A stretch of DNA of 64,000 bases from Tigriopus japonicus (Eukaryota > Arthropoda > Copepoda > Harpacticoida > Harpacticidae). Under the pieces are notes generated by a model. It searched no databases, was not told the DNA's origin, and saw nothing but the letters and a program-made list of their open reading frames with translations. The translations under genes and the position numbers were made by a program. Positions 1 to 12,100 of the stretch are shown one piece after another; the first letter of the stretch is position 1; each line of letters opens with the position of its first letter. The stretch covers positions 186,001 through 250,000 of the forward strand of contig JAAGOF010000104.1 of the NCBI GenBank assembly GCA_010645155.1, given 5' to 3'.

Positions 1-2260
1 AGTACTGTATTGTGAGACATCAGTGACTCTCGTTTGTGCTCGATGCAATAATTGCAGATCATCATTGACCTAAAAGATGGGCGGGGCTAGCTGTAATGAT
101 TTACTTGAAGGGAGGGAGGGAGTCGGGCTTTGGAGCTAGATTCATAGGCAGTCGTGCTTCTTGAGAAGATAAAAGATATGGCAGAGGTAGTCTTGAAACA
201 TGCAAAAATGTACATTCTTTTGTCGGTGTCTTGATGCAATGAATTAGCCTTGAAAAAAATGATCGACCTTACAGATTCTTTTTGATGGAGCTAATCAAAA
301 TTGGTAAGTGTGGTACTGAAGGTACGTGAACCGACTAAAATTGAACCTTTCTCCATTAAGATTTTCGGTCGTAAGTAGTGTTGGGCACAAAGTGCTTTTG
401 GCGATTTCTTCGGTTTCGGGTATGCCCAAAAAAACTAAAAGCTGAGAAAACCAAAGTTCTTTTTGTCCAAAAAAATTTTGAATTAAAAAAATGCTGTTGC
501 TTTTGCCTGCATATATCCAATCAGAAAGGGAGGTTTACGGATAAATATGGATCTATATAAATTTGGGATCGTTTGGTTTCGGTTCAGAGCCTTTAAGTTC
601 CATCAGTATTTAATACTTTAGAACTTGGTAAAAAATGTTTCTAAATATGTCTTGCATCAGTACAAACAGTGATGCAATAATCTCTGCATTAACAAAACAA
701 ACGTACACAAAAAGTATTGTTGTAACACTAGTATAATATTCAGACTACTAAAACCGTTTAAATGCTATTTCAATTGTTGCCAAGATGTCTTGCTTCAAAA
801 ATATATCTCCCATTTACTGACATTCTATAACTGAACTAATTCACTCTGACATTCTTGACTCTCCTTATATTGCTAATCGATTTTCCTGATCACAATTTTA
901 CGCCCTGAGAGCATTAAATTATGGAAATCAAACTCCTTTGTCCGATTGGATGGATTTGGCTACTGCTCAAATAATGTTCGGACTCTGGTACGCGCAATAA
1001 TTGCTTTGTAGAAGAATGTTGGCGGGAGAGTTCTTGGTAGAGCCACATGGCCTCGGGCCCTTTGTTCAAAGATGCATTTCAGAGCGAGAGGAATTCCAAT
1101 AATAGAGATCCGCTTTGAAGGTTTTTTGGAGAGTGCTAATCATTGGGTTCAATTCTCCGTTTTTTTCATTTCAAATCGACCCGCTTCCAATTGGACCAAA
1201 AGAATATCCCTTTAAGCCTGATGCTTACGAATTAGCATTCAATTCGATTGAACAAAGACCCCAAGACTAAGGGCGACAATCAATGTCTTACTCAGATGCA
1301 TTTCCGACCAATTAAACCTTGCATTCCACCTCAAGTTCACCTTTCAAGAAGAACAATTGAGCTTTTAAGGCAGGTGTTGCCAGGAACGGACTCAAATCGA
1401 ATTGTCGAGATTAGATTCGCTTGACTTGAACGAATGGATCTCAAAGTTGGTGACAAAAACAGGCCTGTGGGCAAACCGCAAGCTACGTTGCTAATCCAAA
1501 CCTAAATTATGCAATCAATCCGGTTCAGTTCAGCAACAAACCAATTAACCACATGTCCAATTGCAACATGCCGTTCTAAGCCACGTCGTTCATGATTTCA
1601 GCGAAATTCTTGGCCAGACTCATGCTGAAGGCCCAAGGAGATCGCAGATGAAAATATTGCCACTGACATCATGAAGTTCTTTGTTGCACTGAGTGTGACC
1701 TTCAGTGCTCAAATTGCCACATGGTAAAGGGGATTCAAAAGTTGAAAGGGTTCGTTATTGGGCTCTTGGAGACTTAGATTTGCATACCACGGCGTATTTC
1801 CGGATCATGATCACTTCGCATTGGTATTGAGTGAAGGTTGGGATTTGGTTGAGGGTTTTCACGAGAACCTTTTTTGGGCAGTTTTTAAGTCGTCACTTTC
1901 AAAGAGATGGCTCGAGTGACCAACAACAAAAAAGCGTGACGACAACATAAGACGGCACTTGTCTTTGACTTGTAGGTGTCTGATGCCAAAAAAGACATCA
2001 AGAATTTTGTCGAGTAGAAATCCAATGCTTGAGTGAATTTAAACAAAGAGACTCTTTTTTCATTTTGACAATGACATAGTGCATTATGATGACTATGGGC
2101 CAAATCAAATAGGACCTTTCCTATATGAAATTGGAATCCCTAATACGTTTTTTATTTACTTTTTTCCATCATCTTATCAAAGCTACTGAAATTCCTTTTT
2201 CTTGACTTGGTCAAAAGAAGTGCATTCATTTTTATGCCAATAGTAAAAATCACTTCCAAT
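1..2260. other. Non-coding stretch
   Basis: No gene recognised. A GTAGTGTTGGGCA motif near 376 with TTCGG-type sequence after it suggests a decayed MITE end to about 600. Confidence 0.5.
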
Positions 2261-2700
2261 AAGTGAAGAACAATCAAGGGGCCAATATTTTCTTTCCATT
2301 AGCGGCAGGATCTTTTCCTGAAAGACCATGTTTGATATACAATTTGCGATTGGAAACCCAAAAATTAGCAAAGTATAAAATCGAGTTTGTTTGTGCTTTA
2401 AGCAATGAATATCTCTTTGAACTCATTGCATTTCCAACCGCTGTTTCAAAACATAAGCTGTCAGCTTCAGGATGGCCAATTTGGGCTTCGTTGATTTATG
2501 AAAATAACCCTGACATTCTCCTGAGCTCAGGAAGTAACAACACCGCACACTCCATTGTTCTTGGAGATGTCATTGAGAAAACGAACTGGCTTGTCTACTC
2601 TTGACCCACTCATAAATCTAGTCATCCATCTGTTATCCTCCTCACAACGGAATGTGTCTTAGTGTTTCAAGAATCCGCAGTATTTTGAGGTGCGCACTAC

Positions 2701-2952
2701 GTGTACATTCCGGTTACTACTACCACTGCATGCCAACCAAGTCCTGGAACACCAACCACCAACTCCACCCTTTCAAGCCCGAACAAATCGGATTCACGGC
2801 TCTCAACTGACTTCAAAGCCACCCAAAAACATGGTAGCGAACACCAGCCCGAGATTGCTCTCAAATGTCAAGTCAACTTCGATTCGCCAGGCTGCATTGG
2901 TCAATTTGAAGTGTTCAAGGACGGCTCAAGCCAGTTTATCAAAGTTCAATGA
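2701..2952 (+). CDS. Possible coding patch, unrecognised
   Basis: The frame has a Thr/Ser/Pro-rich start followed by LKCQVNFDSPGCIGQFEVF, which looks protein-like. There are no clear splice borders and no known domain. The overlapping frame at 2690-3064 may be the shadow. Confidence 0.2.
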   Translation: MYIPVTTTTACQPSPGTPTTNSTLSSPNKSDSRLSTDFKATQKHGSEHQPEIALKCQVNFDSPGCIGQFEVFKDGSSQFIKVQ

Positions 2953-3119
2953 TGGCATGGACAGACAGATTTTGGATCTAGTTCAAACTTCAACATCAAA
3001 CCCCATTAGCCTCTTTGAGAGACTCATTGAGATAAGAGAGGAAGAACCCTGCTTGCAAGGATGACCGTTATTACAAAGAGCCATCTTTTTCCAACCATAC
3101 ACACGTTGCCAATGTCTTT

Positions 3120-3299
3120 GTCTGAAATCTGATCGGGCAGGAATTTGACGGAGTCGCAAATGGGACATTTTCTGCTCCGGCGTTCTTTTCCCAAGAGAGC
3201 CCCCCAACCAGAACAATTCAAACATTGACTGAGTATCTTAGATTGGCCAAAGGAAACAATGGGATCGTCTTCAAAACAATATGCCATTTGAGGTATCAC
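3120..3299 (-). CDS. Possible exon with a zinc-ribbon-like CxxC pair
   Basis: The minus-strand frame contains CLNCSGW and RKCPICDS, two CxxC pairs 16 residues apart, which could bind zinc. No partner exons or clear splice sites were established. Confidence 0.2.
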
Positions 3300-6165
3300 G
3301 TTTGTTTTTGAAGCTCATCTTGGGAATGCGAACTTGAAATATTTCGTCACCAAACCATCGGAAAACTAGTTAAAGACATGAAATCATTGATTTATGTCTA
3401 AGTAAAATAAAGGAATACAGTGTTCACTCACAAAGAGGATAAAGAAGCAGGCATTTCAGGAAAAAGTCGTTGATAAGCTCATGGATGACGAAATGGCCCC
3501 TCTTGATAAGGCATGTTTCCTTTGTTTTAATAGCAAAGTCAGTGCAAAAAGGCATTTCAAAGCCTTACTTCCATATTTGGAGAGGGCCAGAAAGGTTCCG
3601 AAATGTATCCAACACTAACCTTGATGTTTCGATATCGTTCAAAATCAAACATGCCTGACATCGAGAAGCACGATTACAGGATGCCGCAAATATTCAATCA
3701 TGATGCCATTCAAGGCGACAAAATCGATTCGTCTCCCGCAGAATGGCCCCCAAAGAGTGTCTTCCTCGACAACTTGAATACCCCAATAAGTAAACCATTT
3801 AGACCTGATAGTCTTTTACTCCTTGGAGAATCTTTTTTTCATGGCAGATGAATCCAATTGATCTAAATACCTTTGAAGAGAAAGTGTCTCGGACTCTACT
3901 TTTTTGGCAGCCAAGAATGAGCCACTTCTCTTGTTGAGCATCACTGTAATTGAGTGAGAACGATTGAGAGTTCTAAATGCATTGGTCATTTAAGACACTG
4001 ACCAAAAAAGATGCGATTACAATCGAACTTTAGTTAACCGATATGTTATTCAGAAATATCAACCGGTATTCTTTGTTGTCTTTTTGCTCAACACAGGGTG
4101 ACCATTCGGACGTAGAGGCAGGTTTGTTTACTGGTACTTTGTAATAAAACTCGTGAAGAAGGTGAGGTCAATCTGAAATTGACCTCAATACCAAATTTAA
4201 GTGTAAATCTTGCAGCACTACGTCGTGGTACCAACAAACTAGCAGCTTACAGTGATTTTTCTCAGTGAATAATTGGCACTCGTGAAGTTAGTGTTGATGG
4301 TGGGACCAATTACAGGTTGTAGATTGGTGGTTGGGACCTAAATTGGTGGCCAAAGAGGGTCAAGACAACCAAATTTATTGGGCGTCCGGAGCCTTGGAAA
4401 TCGACATAACGATCCATGGCCAATGCCAATTGTGTCTCATAATTCGTAGATATCAGACTGTGAATTGTCTGGAAGGGCCCTCTGAATAATTATCTTCATG
4501 GTTTTCTCAACTCTTTTCCGTGCTTTGACTTAAATTGATGGGCATTCCTGGACAACAAAGCCATTCATCAAATGTTTGCATGTCTCAGAGGTAGGTTGTA
4601 AAAATTTACATTCTCAACCCAAACGATGTGTTTAATTAGCATTGTTGTGTTATCTTTGCCAAACCTAAGCAGCACAGGGGTACTCACTCCAATGTGCCCT
4701 AAATGAATGGTAGCTCTCATCCATCATGCACTGTGGACAAGATTCAGATCGGGATGAATCTGCGATGCAAAAGGTCCCTTCAACTTCAAGTCATCTTCTC
4801 ACTCTTCCTTCTTTTCAACTATGTTTGCAATTCATCGTCGTTTTCGAATTTGCAAGTGAGGCTCTTTGAGGTCTGGGGTCACAACAATGAATAGTGTACT
4901 AAGCAAATCATAATGGAATCTGATATCTTGGTTGGTAGCTATGCATCCATCTGATATTGTCTGCGTGTCTAGAAAGTCCCAACATCCGGGAGGTATGGAG
5001 AAAGAGACTGGATTCCTGAATTAAAAAGTCCATCTTCGCGAGAACTTTCTGTGACTCATAATGGGCCATTTGAAAATCGCGTTGGGTTTCTCGATGGGCC
5101 GAAAGGTTTTTTTTGCCGTCCAAACGCATGCAGATAGGAGGTCAGGTAGAGAATAAAGTACTTTATGCGCTAAACAGGGGAATATAAACGTGTTTAACCT
5201 CTTCTTGGCAATTCTTTTGCTTGAAAGGGCGCTTCAGAACAAGGAATTGTCGTGGGCCCTCGTACTTAATCACACACCAAAAGGAACTCTCAGATCAACG
5301 ATAAACGACTTCGCAGGTCAATGCACGAGGAATACTCAGGCCCTCGTTAAAGATGTGCAAAAAACAAGTCGGTGGAATGATCGTTAACAAAATGTGAAAA
5401 GTTATTTCCTGGCAACTTTTGAGCCTCGCTCAGAAGTTTTTGATTTTGTTTATCAATTTCCTGAGCAAGCTTTATGCAATTTGGATCATGTTGTGAGAAA
5501 AAATAAGCATTATGCTGTGTTGGAAACCTTGGGTGAAATAAAAAGCTTGGCAGGCATGTTAGTGACACCCTTTCAGATGTGGGCAGGAAGGATCGTGTTT
5601 GCTCAACAATTTGGAAGCATGAATGACATTTAATGCAGAGACGTGCTCGGGGACGTGCTTACCATTTGTGCTCTTGATAAAGGAGGACTAAAGTGTTACC
5701 AGAATGTTGTGGTGAGTTGCAACTAACTGCAAATGCCAAAGTAATATTGGTGAGCGTACTCTTGTGATACAATCTGGGGCGATGATCAGTACCGATATCT
5801 TTTGAGTAAGATCGTCAAAATGATGCAGGCACCATAGCATATACCATGACGTGTAAAATATCAAGAGGTTGCGAAGTTCCTTTACAAGTCATTGCGCAAG
5901 AGAAATTTGTGGAAACTTCATGCACAAGTTACTCAAAGAATACCAGAAGGAATAAGAGGAAATTTTTTTCTTTAAGAAAAGTTTAAATAATTGGGCTATT
6001 AAAACAACAGAAACATAATTCTGGAATCCCCGTCTAATTATTAAGTTCCCTTTCTTTTAGAATTCCATTTTTAACTCCGGTGGATGAACGAAGTGTTGTA
6101 GCTTTACAATTTCAGGTTTTTCCCCCATTTTGATCACAAGAATGATCGCAGATTGACTCCTTTAC
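3300..6165. other. Mostly non-coding
   Basis: Apart from the candidate exon at 4703 I see only short open frames without domains or convincing splice borders. The right end should contain the 3' UTR of the CAP-TSP1 gene, but no clear minus-strand AATAAA was found close by. Confidence 0.45.
4703..4852 (+). CDS. Candidate signal-peptide exon
   Basis: The frame from ATG 4703 has a hydrophobic run (LQVIFSLFLLFNYVCNSSS) like a signal peptide, followed after SFSNLQ by the good donor sequence GTGAGG at 4853 in phase 0. No downstream exon was found and no family is recognised. Confidence 0.25.
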
Positions 6166-9100
6166 TTACTTTGAGGGGCACTTCAAATCCTCTTTGGTAC
6201 AAGCAACCACAAGGGTTCAGTTTTTCACTCCCTTATTAACATTTAGAGTCACGTACCTTTTGGACACTCCTGAATTTGACATGTTTTGGATTCTTGCGGG
6301 ATTCCTGGACAAGGCGAGGCTAAAAGTCCCAATCTAGGGAAGTTTCCTCGCGGTAAATTCGTTCTCACACAGTCTCTCCATCGTTTCACAGCCCCGGTTC
6401 CACATGTGGCTGAACAAGACGACCACTCGCCCCATTCCGACCAAAATGAACAAGGATTCACATTGCACTTTTCATGATCCAAATCATTGCCTGGGCATTC
6501 AGGTGGAGGTCCATAACCATTTGAGGATTCCGACTCACAAGTTCGTCTCCGAGAACGGTCTCCACCTCCACAAGGAGAGGAACATTGGCTCCATTCACCC
6601 CATGGGCTCCATTCCGCATCTGTGGGACAATTCTCAAGATTGCAGAACATCATACCCTGGGAAGGACCCGCGCATCCAGTGACCCCATCACTTGATCCGC
6701 ATTGACGGGTCCGCTCTTTGGATCCACCACCACATGTTTGGGAACATCCACCCCATTCACTCCACTGGCTCCACATGGGTTGTTCAGGACATTCAATTTC
6801 TTTATTGCAGGATTCGGATTCCTCGAAATCTCCAAAGCCACAAGCGGATTTGCCATTTTCATCCACTTCATTTCCTCCACTACAAACCCGGACGTGAGTT
6901 CGATACCCTCCTCCGCAATCCTTGGAGCATTCCGACCATTCAGTCCATTCCGACCACATTGGACAAGGTGGAACGGACGATTCACATGGCCCGGTTTCGT
7001 ATGTATCTCCATCACACATTAATTTACCATTAAAGTCAACGGGCCTGGCACATTCTCGTCCTCTTTGACGTGTTCCTTGGCCGCAAGTGACACTGCAGTC
7101 TCCCCAAGAATTCCATTCCGTCCACATTGGGCATTCAACATTCTCATTACAAGGCACTTGCTCCGTCGGGTCACCCTTACAGACATCTTCTTGGGTCTGT
7201 TTACCATCCAAGAGACATTCCCGAATGTGTGACTGGGTTCCACCTCCACAATCTGCGGTACATGTGGTCCATTCAGACCATTCTGAATACTCCGGACATT
7301 GATTGTCATTGCACGTTTCTAGCTCTTCCAGAGCCTCTTTACATGCTGAAGCATCAAAACCACTCACGGAGCTGAGACAATCTCGAACACGTCTCTTGTT
7401 TCCTCCTCCACAGGATTGAGTACAATCCGTCCATTCACTCCATTCAGTCAAAGTGGGACAAGGTTCGGGATTGCAATCTTCAAGTTCCTCACTCTCCCCT
7501 GGACAATCACTTCTCGTTAGAAGTAGACATTCCCTTGCTCGTTTCTTCCGTCCTTTATCACACGTTTTAGTGCATGGTGTCCATTCAGTCCATTCGGTCC
7601 AAACAGGACAGGGTTGTTCATTGCAAGCTTCTTCTACGACTAGATCCTCATTACAGGGATTGCCATTGGCGTCTCTGAAGTTGACACATTCTCTTGTTTT
7701 TTGCCTTAAACCACCTCCACAAGATACGGAACATTCACCCCATTCGCTCCATTCTGTAGGTTTGGGACAAGCCTCTGTGTTACAGTCTTCAATCACCTTC
7801 TCGTCCCCTGGACAAAAGAGGGCCAACGCTGGAGCTGGAATATTAGGAGGCAAGCTGCATTCCCGTGTTTTGACCCGTCGACCCCCACCGCAGGACTTGG
7901 AACATGTTGTGAATTCGGTCCATTCGGTCCAAGTTGGACAGTTGTGCTCGTTACAATTCCTCATCTCCCACGTGTCGCCATCGCATCCATAAAGGTTTGT
8001 TCCATTACCATTACGAGCAGCGGGTAATAGGCAATCTCGGATTCTTTTCTCCGTTCCGCCCCCACAAGTGGCGGTACATTGACCCCAATCGGTCCATTCA
8101 CTCCAAACGGGACAAGGAACATCCTCATTGCAAGCTTCTTGATATTGCGTGTCGCCATCACACAAATTTGCTCCATCTACTTCGTTAGCTTCATTTCCGC
8201 TAACTATGCATTCTCGAACTTTGGATCGGGTTCCACCCCCACAGCTCTGGCTACATTCTGTCCATTTGGTCCATTCAGTGAAGTATGGACAGTCTTGAGA
8301 ATTGCAATCCTCTGATTCTTCATTGCTTCCAGGGCAAAATGCTTCCTGACCTGTGGCGGGATCTGTACATTGTCGGTATCTGGTCCGTCGTCCTCCACCA
8401 CAGGTTTTCGAGCATACCGTCCAATCTCCCCATACACTCCATACCGGACACGTGGCTTCATTGCAACCTTCAATAACCTCAAGAGGTTCCATGCAAGGAT
8501 TTTCATCTTCATCAGAAGAGGCTGGTGTGGTAACATCATTGTCACTAGCTTCAATGCATTCTCGTGTCTTTTGTCGGAATCCACCTCCACAAGTATGGGA
8601 ACATTCGGACCAAGTGCCCCATTCTGTTAGAGTGGGACATGGTTCAGGGTGGCACAGCATCTTTTCAGTCAGCTCCGCTTTACAAGGGTTGTCATCTCTG
8701 ACTAGTTGAGGTAATCCACATTCTCGAGTTCTGACTTTCTCTCCGCCCCCACAAGTTACTGTACATGGACTCCAATCTGTCCATGGACCAAGTTCCGGAC
8801 ATCGGTTAGTGTTGCAAGTCTCTTCATCGGTCGCTGGTCCCATTCCACAAAGAGAATCTTCAACCTTGTCACCATTAGGTAAGACACATTCTCGGGTCTT
8901 TTGCCTTGTTCCACCCCCACATGTATAACTACATTCGGACCAACTGCTCCATTCCATCCACAAAGGACAAGGATTTATGTTACATTGTTGTTCCTCTTCG
9001 GAATCGCCTTCGCAAAATAGTCTGGAATTCGCTGGCACACATTGGCGAGTTCTTCGTTGGTTTCCCCCATCACAAGTGGCAGAGCATTCAGACCATTCGG

Positions 9101-12100
9101 TCCATGGAGTAAAAACGGGACATCGGTCATTATTGCACCTTTCGCTCTCAAACAAAGGTTGCTTGCAAGGGTTGGCTGATGCTGAGACCGAAGCAGAGGT
9201 GATTGGGTTTGAACCGGGGATCCCACATTCTCTTGTTCGGGAACGATCTCCGCCTCCACAAGTGACACTACATTGACTCCACTCGGACCATTCGCCAAGT
9301 TCTAAATGAAGGAATTCAAAAATTAACAGTCGGCACAAAGATGAATATGATAGTTATTTTTTGTCTCTCTCTCACCTGGACAAGGGACTGATTCGGCGTC
9401 ATTGCACTCTTGGATCTCGGAGGCTTCTCCAGGGCAACCTGCGTTCCCATTATCTGAAGTGAACACTTGGCCATTCACCTCACAAGATCGAAGTCTTTGT
9501 TGTTCCCCTCCTCCACAAGATACACTACACTCGCTCCATTGACTCCATGAGGTCCATTCTAAAATAAGGATCGTCAATGAATAAGAACTTCTAAAGACTT
9601 AAATACCAGCTAGTTTAACCTGGGCATATCACATCCTCGTTACATGTTTCACTTTCATTTGACGATTCACTTCCACATTCAGAGTCGGATCGAACTGTTC
9701 CATCGGGAAGTTCGCATTGACGTTGACGATTTCGTTGTCCTCCTCCACATGTTGCACTACAAGTGGTCCACTCCGACCATGGGCTCCAATTGGGACATGG
9801 CTGGACATTGCAAGCTCTAAGTACAACCAATTGTGAGATTAAGATTGATGGTGTAAAAAACAGTTTTCATGCTTTACCTCGTTTGTTGTGGTTCCCCATC
9901 GCATTTCAATCTAAAATTGGGATCGTAGCAATTTCGTTCCCTCGATTGACCTCCGCCGCCACAAGTGGCCGAGCATTCTGTCCATTCTGACCACTCATTG
10001 AACAATGGGCACAATTGGGTGTTACAGGTTTCCTTTTCGACAAGGACAGCTTTACAAGGATTATCGGCATCCTTGCTTTCATCGCAAGTTCGCTCTCGTG
10101 TTCGTTCTCCGGACTCGCAAGTTTTGGTGCACTCTGACCATGAACTCCACTCACTCAGTTCTGAAGCAAAGGGTTTTTCAGAAACTCGATTGATACAATT
10201 TGTTCTCTAGCCTTACCAGGACAAGGAACGGTAGCAGCATCATTGCAAACCCTCGTCTCGGAAGGCTCTCCGGGGCATTTTCCATCAGCAAAGAGTAATG
10301 GCTTATTCGGATATCGACACTGACGAAGCCGTTTCTGTCGTCCGCCTCCACAAGAGGCGCTACATTCGCTCCACTTGCCCCATTGGGTCCATTGAGGGCA
10401 ACCTTCCGTGTTACATTCGCCTTGATTTTCTTGCTCTCCACGAAGACACAACTTGGGGTCTAATGTGCCAAATAATTGACTTTGTCTGAGTCCCACGGGA
10501 GCAGCGGAGTCATTTCCAAATAAGGGAACTAAGTCCAAACTTCCATGAGCTTCGACGAGTCGAGCAACTGCTTGGGTTTCTTTAGGGGGAAAATTGGATT
10601 CTTTGCAATCTCGCTCGCGATTTCTTACTCCTCCATCACAAGATTTGGAACATTGGGACCATTCCTCCCAAGAAGACCATACGGCATAGTTACCTAGCGG
10701 TATTCAACATATTCGATTTTGACTCGGACTATATACATTAAATTAGATGTTTTATTCTTACAATTAGCTGGACATAATCCAGTCTCTTTGTCACATCCAA
10801 TACAAGGGCAGTTGCAAGTTTCCTCGGCAATGTCATAAACAGGTTGCTCCCAAATATTGGCCGAGGGACCATAATTACAAACCAGAAAATTTTCGTAGTA
10901 ATCTTTGAAACCTCGATAATTGAATTGAATCCATCCACATCTGTTGAAAATTAAGTTTGATTAACAAATATTTCTTTGAGAGTGTTATTTTTCTTACCCA
11001 ACATGAGTGGTATCTTGCCATACTAATTGCGTGTAGTAACCGATTCCTTGCGAGCATTGTTTACCCGATCTAAAACATACAATCACCCATAAAAGAACAT
11101 GATGATTCAGTCAAACAGCTCTATTTTCTACAAACCCAAAAGATTTGACTCCTTCGGAATCGAAGTACAAGATTTGATTGAACCAATGACCGACTAGTTT
11201 TTGGGCGTCGAACTTTCCAGCCTCACCCTTAGCAATGTCACGTGCCACGTTTTGACCAGTTCCTTGCCAATTACTGAATTCATCTGGAAAAGAAATCAAG
11301 CTTTTTGCATGAACCTCAAACAGGCGGTTTCTATGATTAATAATCGATCTCACCAGTTTTTCTGTTAGCATGTTTGTCATGGAACAACCAGGGATCTTTT
11401 CGGAGAATGTCGTTATTGTAATCAACATTCGTACATTGATCGGCCCACTTTTGAGCGACTCGAGCAAGTTCAGGGTCCCATTGCTATAAGAAAGAAACAA
11501 TTTATCTCAGAGCTGCTCTACCCGAAATTGCTCTTCACACCAACCAAACTAAACCTCACGATTCTGGGAAGTTATGTGACCCAGAAATTAATTCAGACCT
11601 TCCACGGAGGTGACATAGGTACAGTATCTGTCAAAACTCCCAATGTTTGCTGTCTCTCAAATTTCAACCTAGTCGAAGTATCCACTCACTCAAACACGCC
11701 CAAACATTAACGGATTGGTGTGGGCAGGAGAAAAAATTACCTCTTCGCGCAAAAATTCAATCACACCAACCGTAAAATGAGCCAAGACTCTTTTACCGTC
11801 CAAGTAGAGTTTGAATTGATAATTAAATCACGCCCAAGTCGTCTCAATCTGCATAATTTGACGAGCAGGCCTCAGATAACATCTTCACTTACCACAGGGC
11901 CCATACATCCAGCTTTCGGTTGATCGCACCACCCACGAGCAATTTTACTTCGGACTTCATTGTGCAATTTGAGGATATAATCGATGGTAGGTTGATCTTC
12001 AATGACCCTCCCAGTGACTTGATTGTTGTACGGATCCAAATAATACGGACACTTTTCGCCCAAACCCTGTAAAATGTATAATAAAATAGGTTAGATCGTC

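Noticed and set aside
6286..9298. Many open frames on the plus strand and in other minus frames across the TSP1 exon
   Set aside because: They follow from the repeated Trp/Cys/Gly codons of the TSP1 repeats; their peptides are repetitive and show no domain.
11801..11892. A microexon encoding [12 protein letters not shown] as the missing CAP segment
   Set aside because: It resembles the expected segment, but no acceptor/donor pair gives the phase 0/0 that the flanking exons need.
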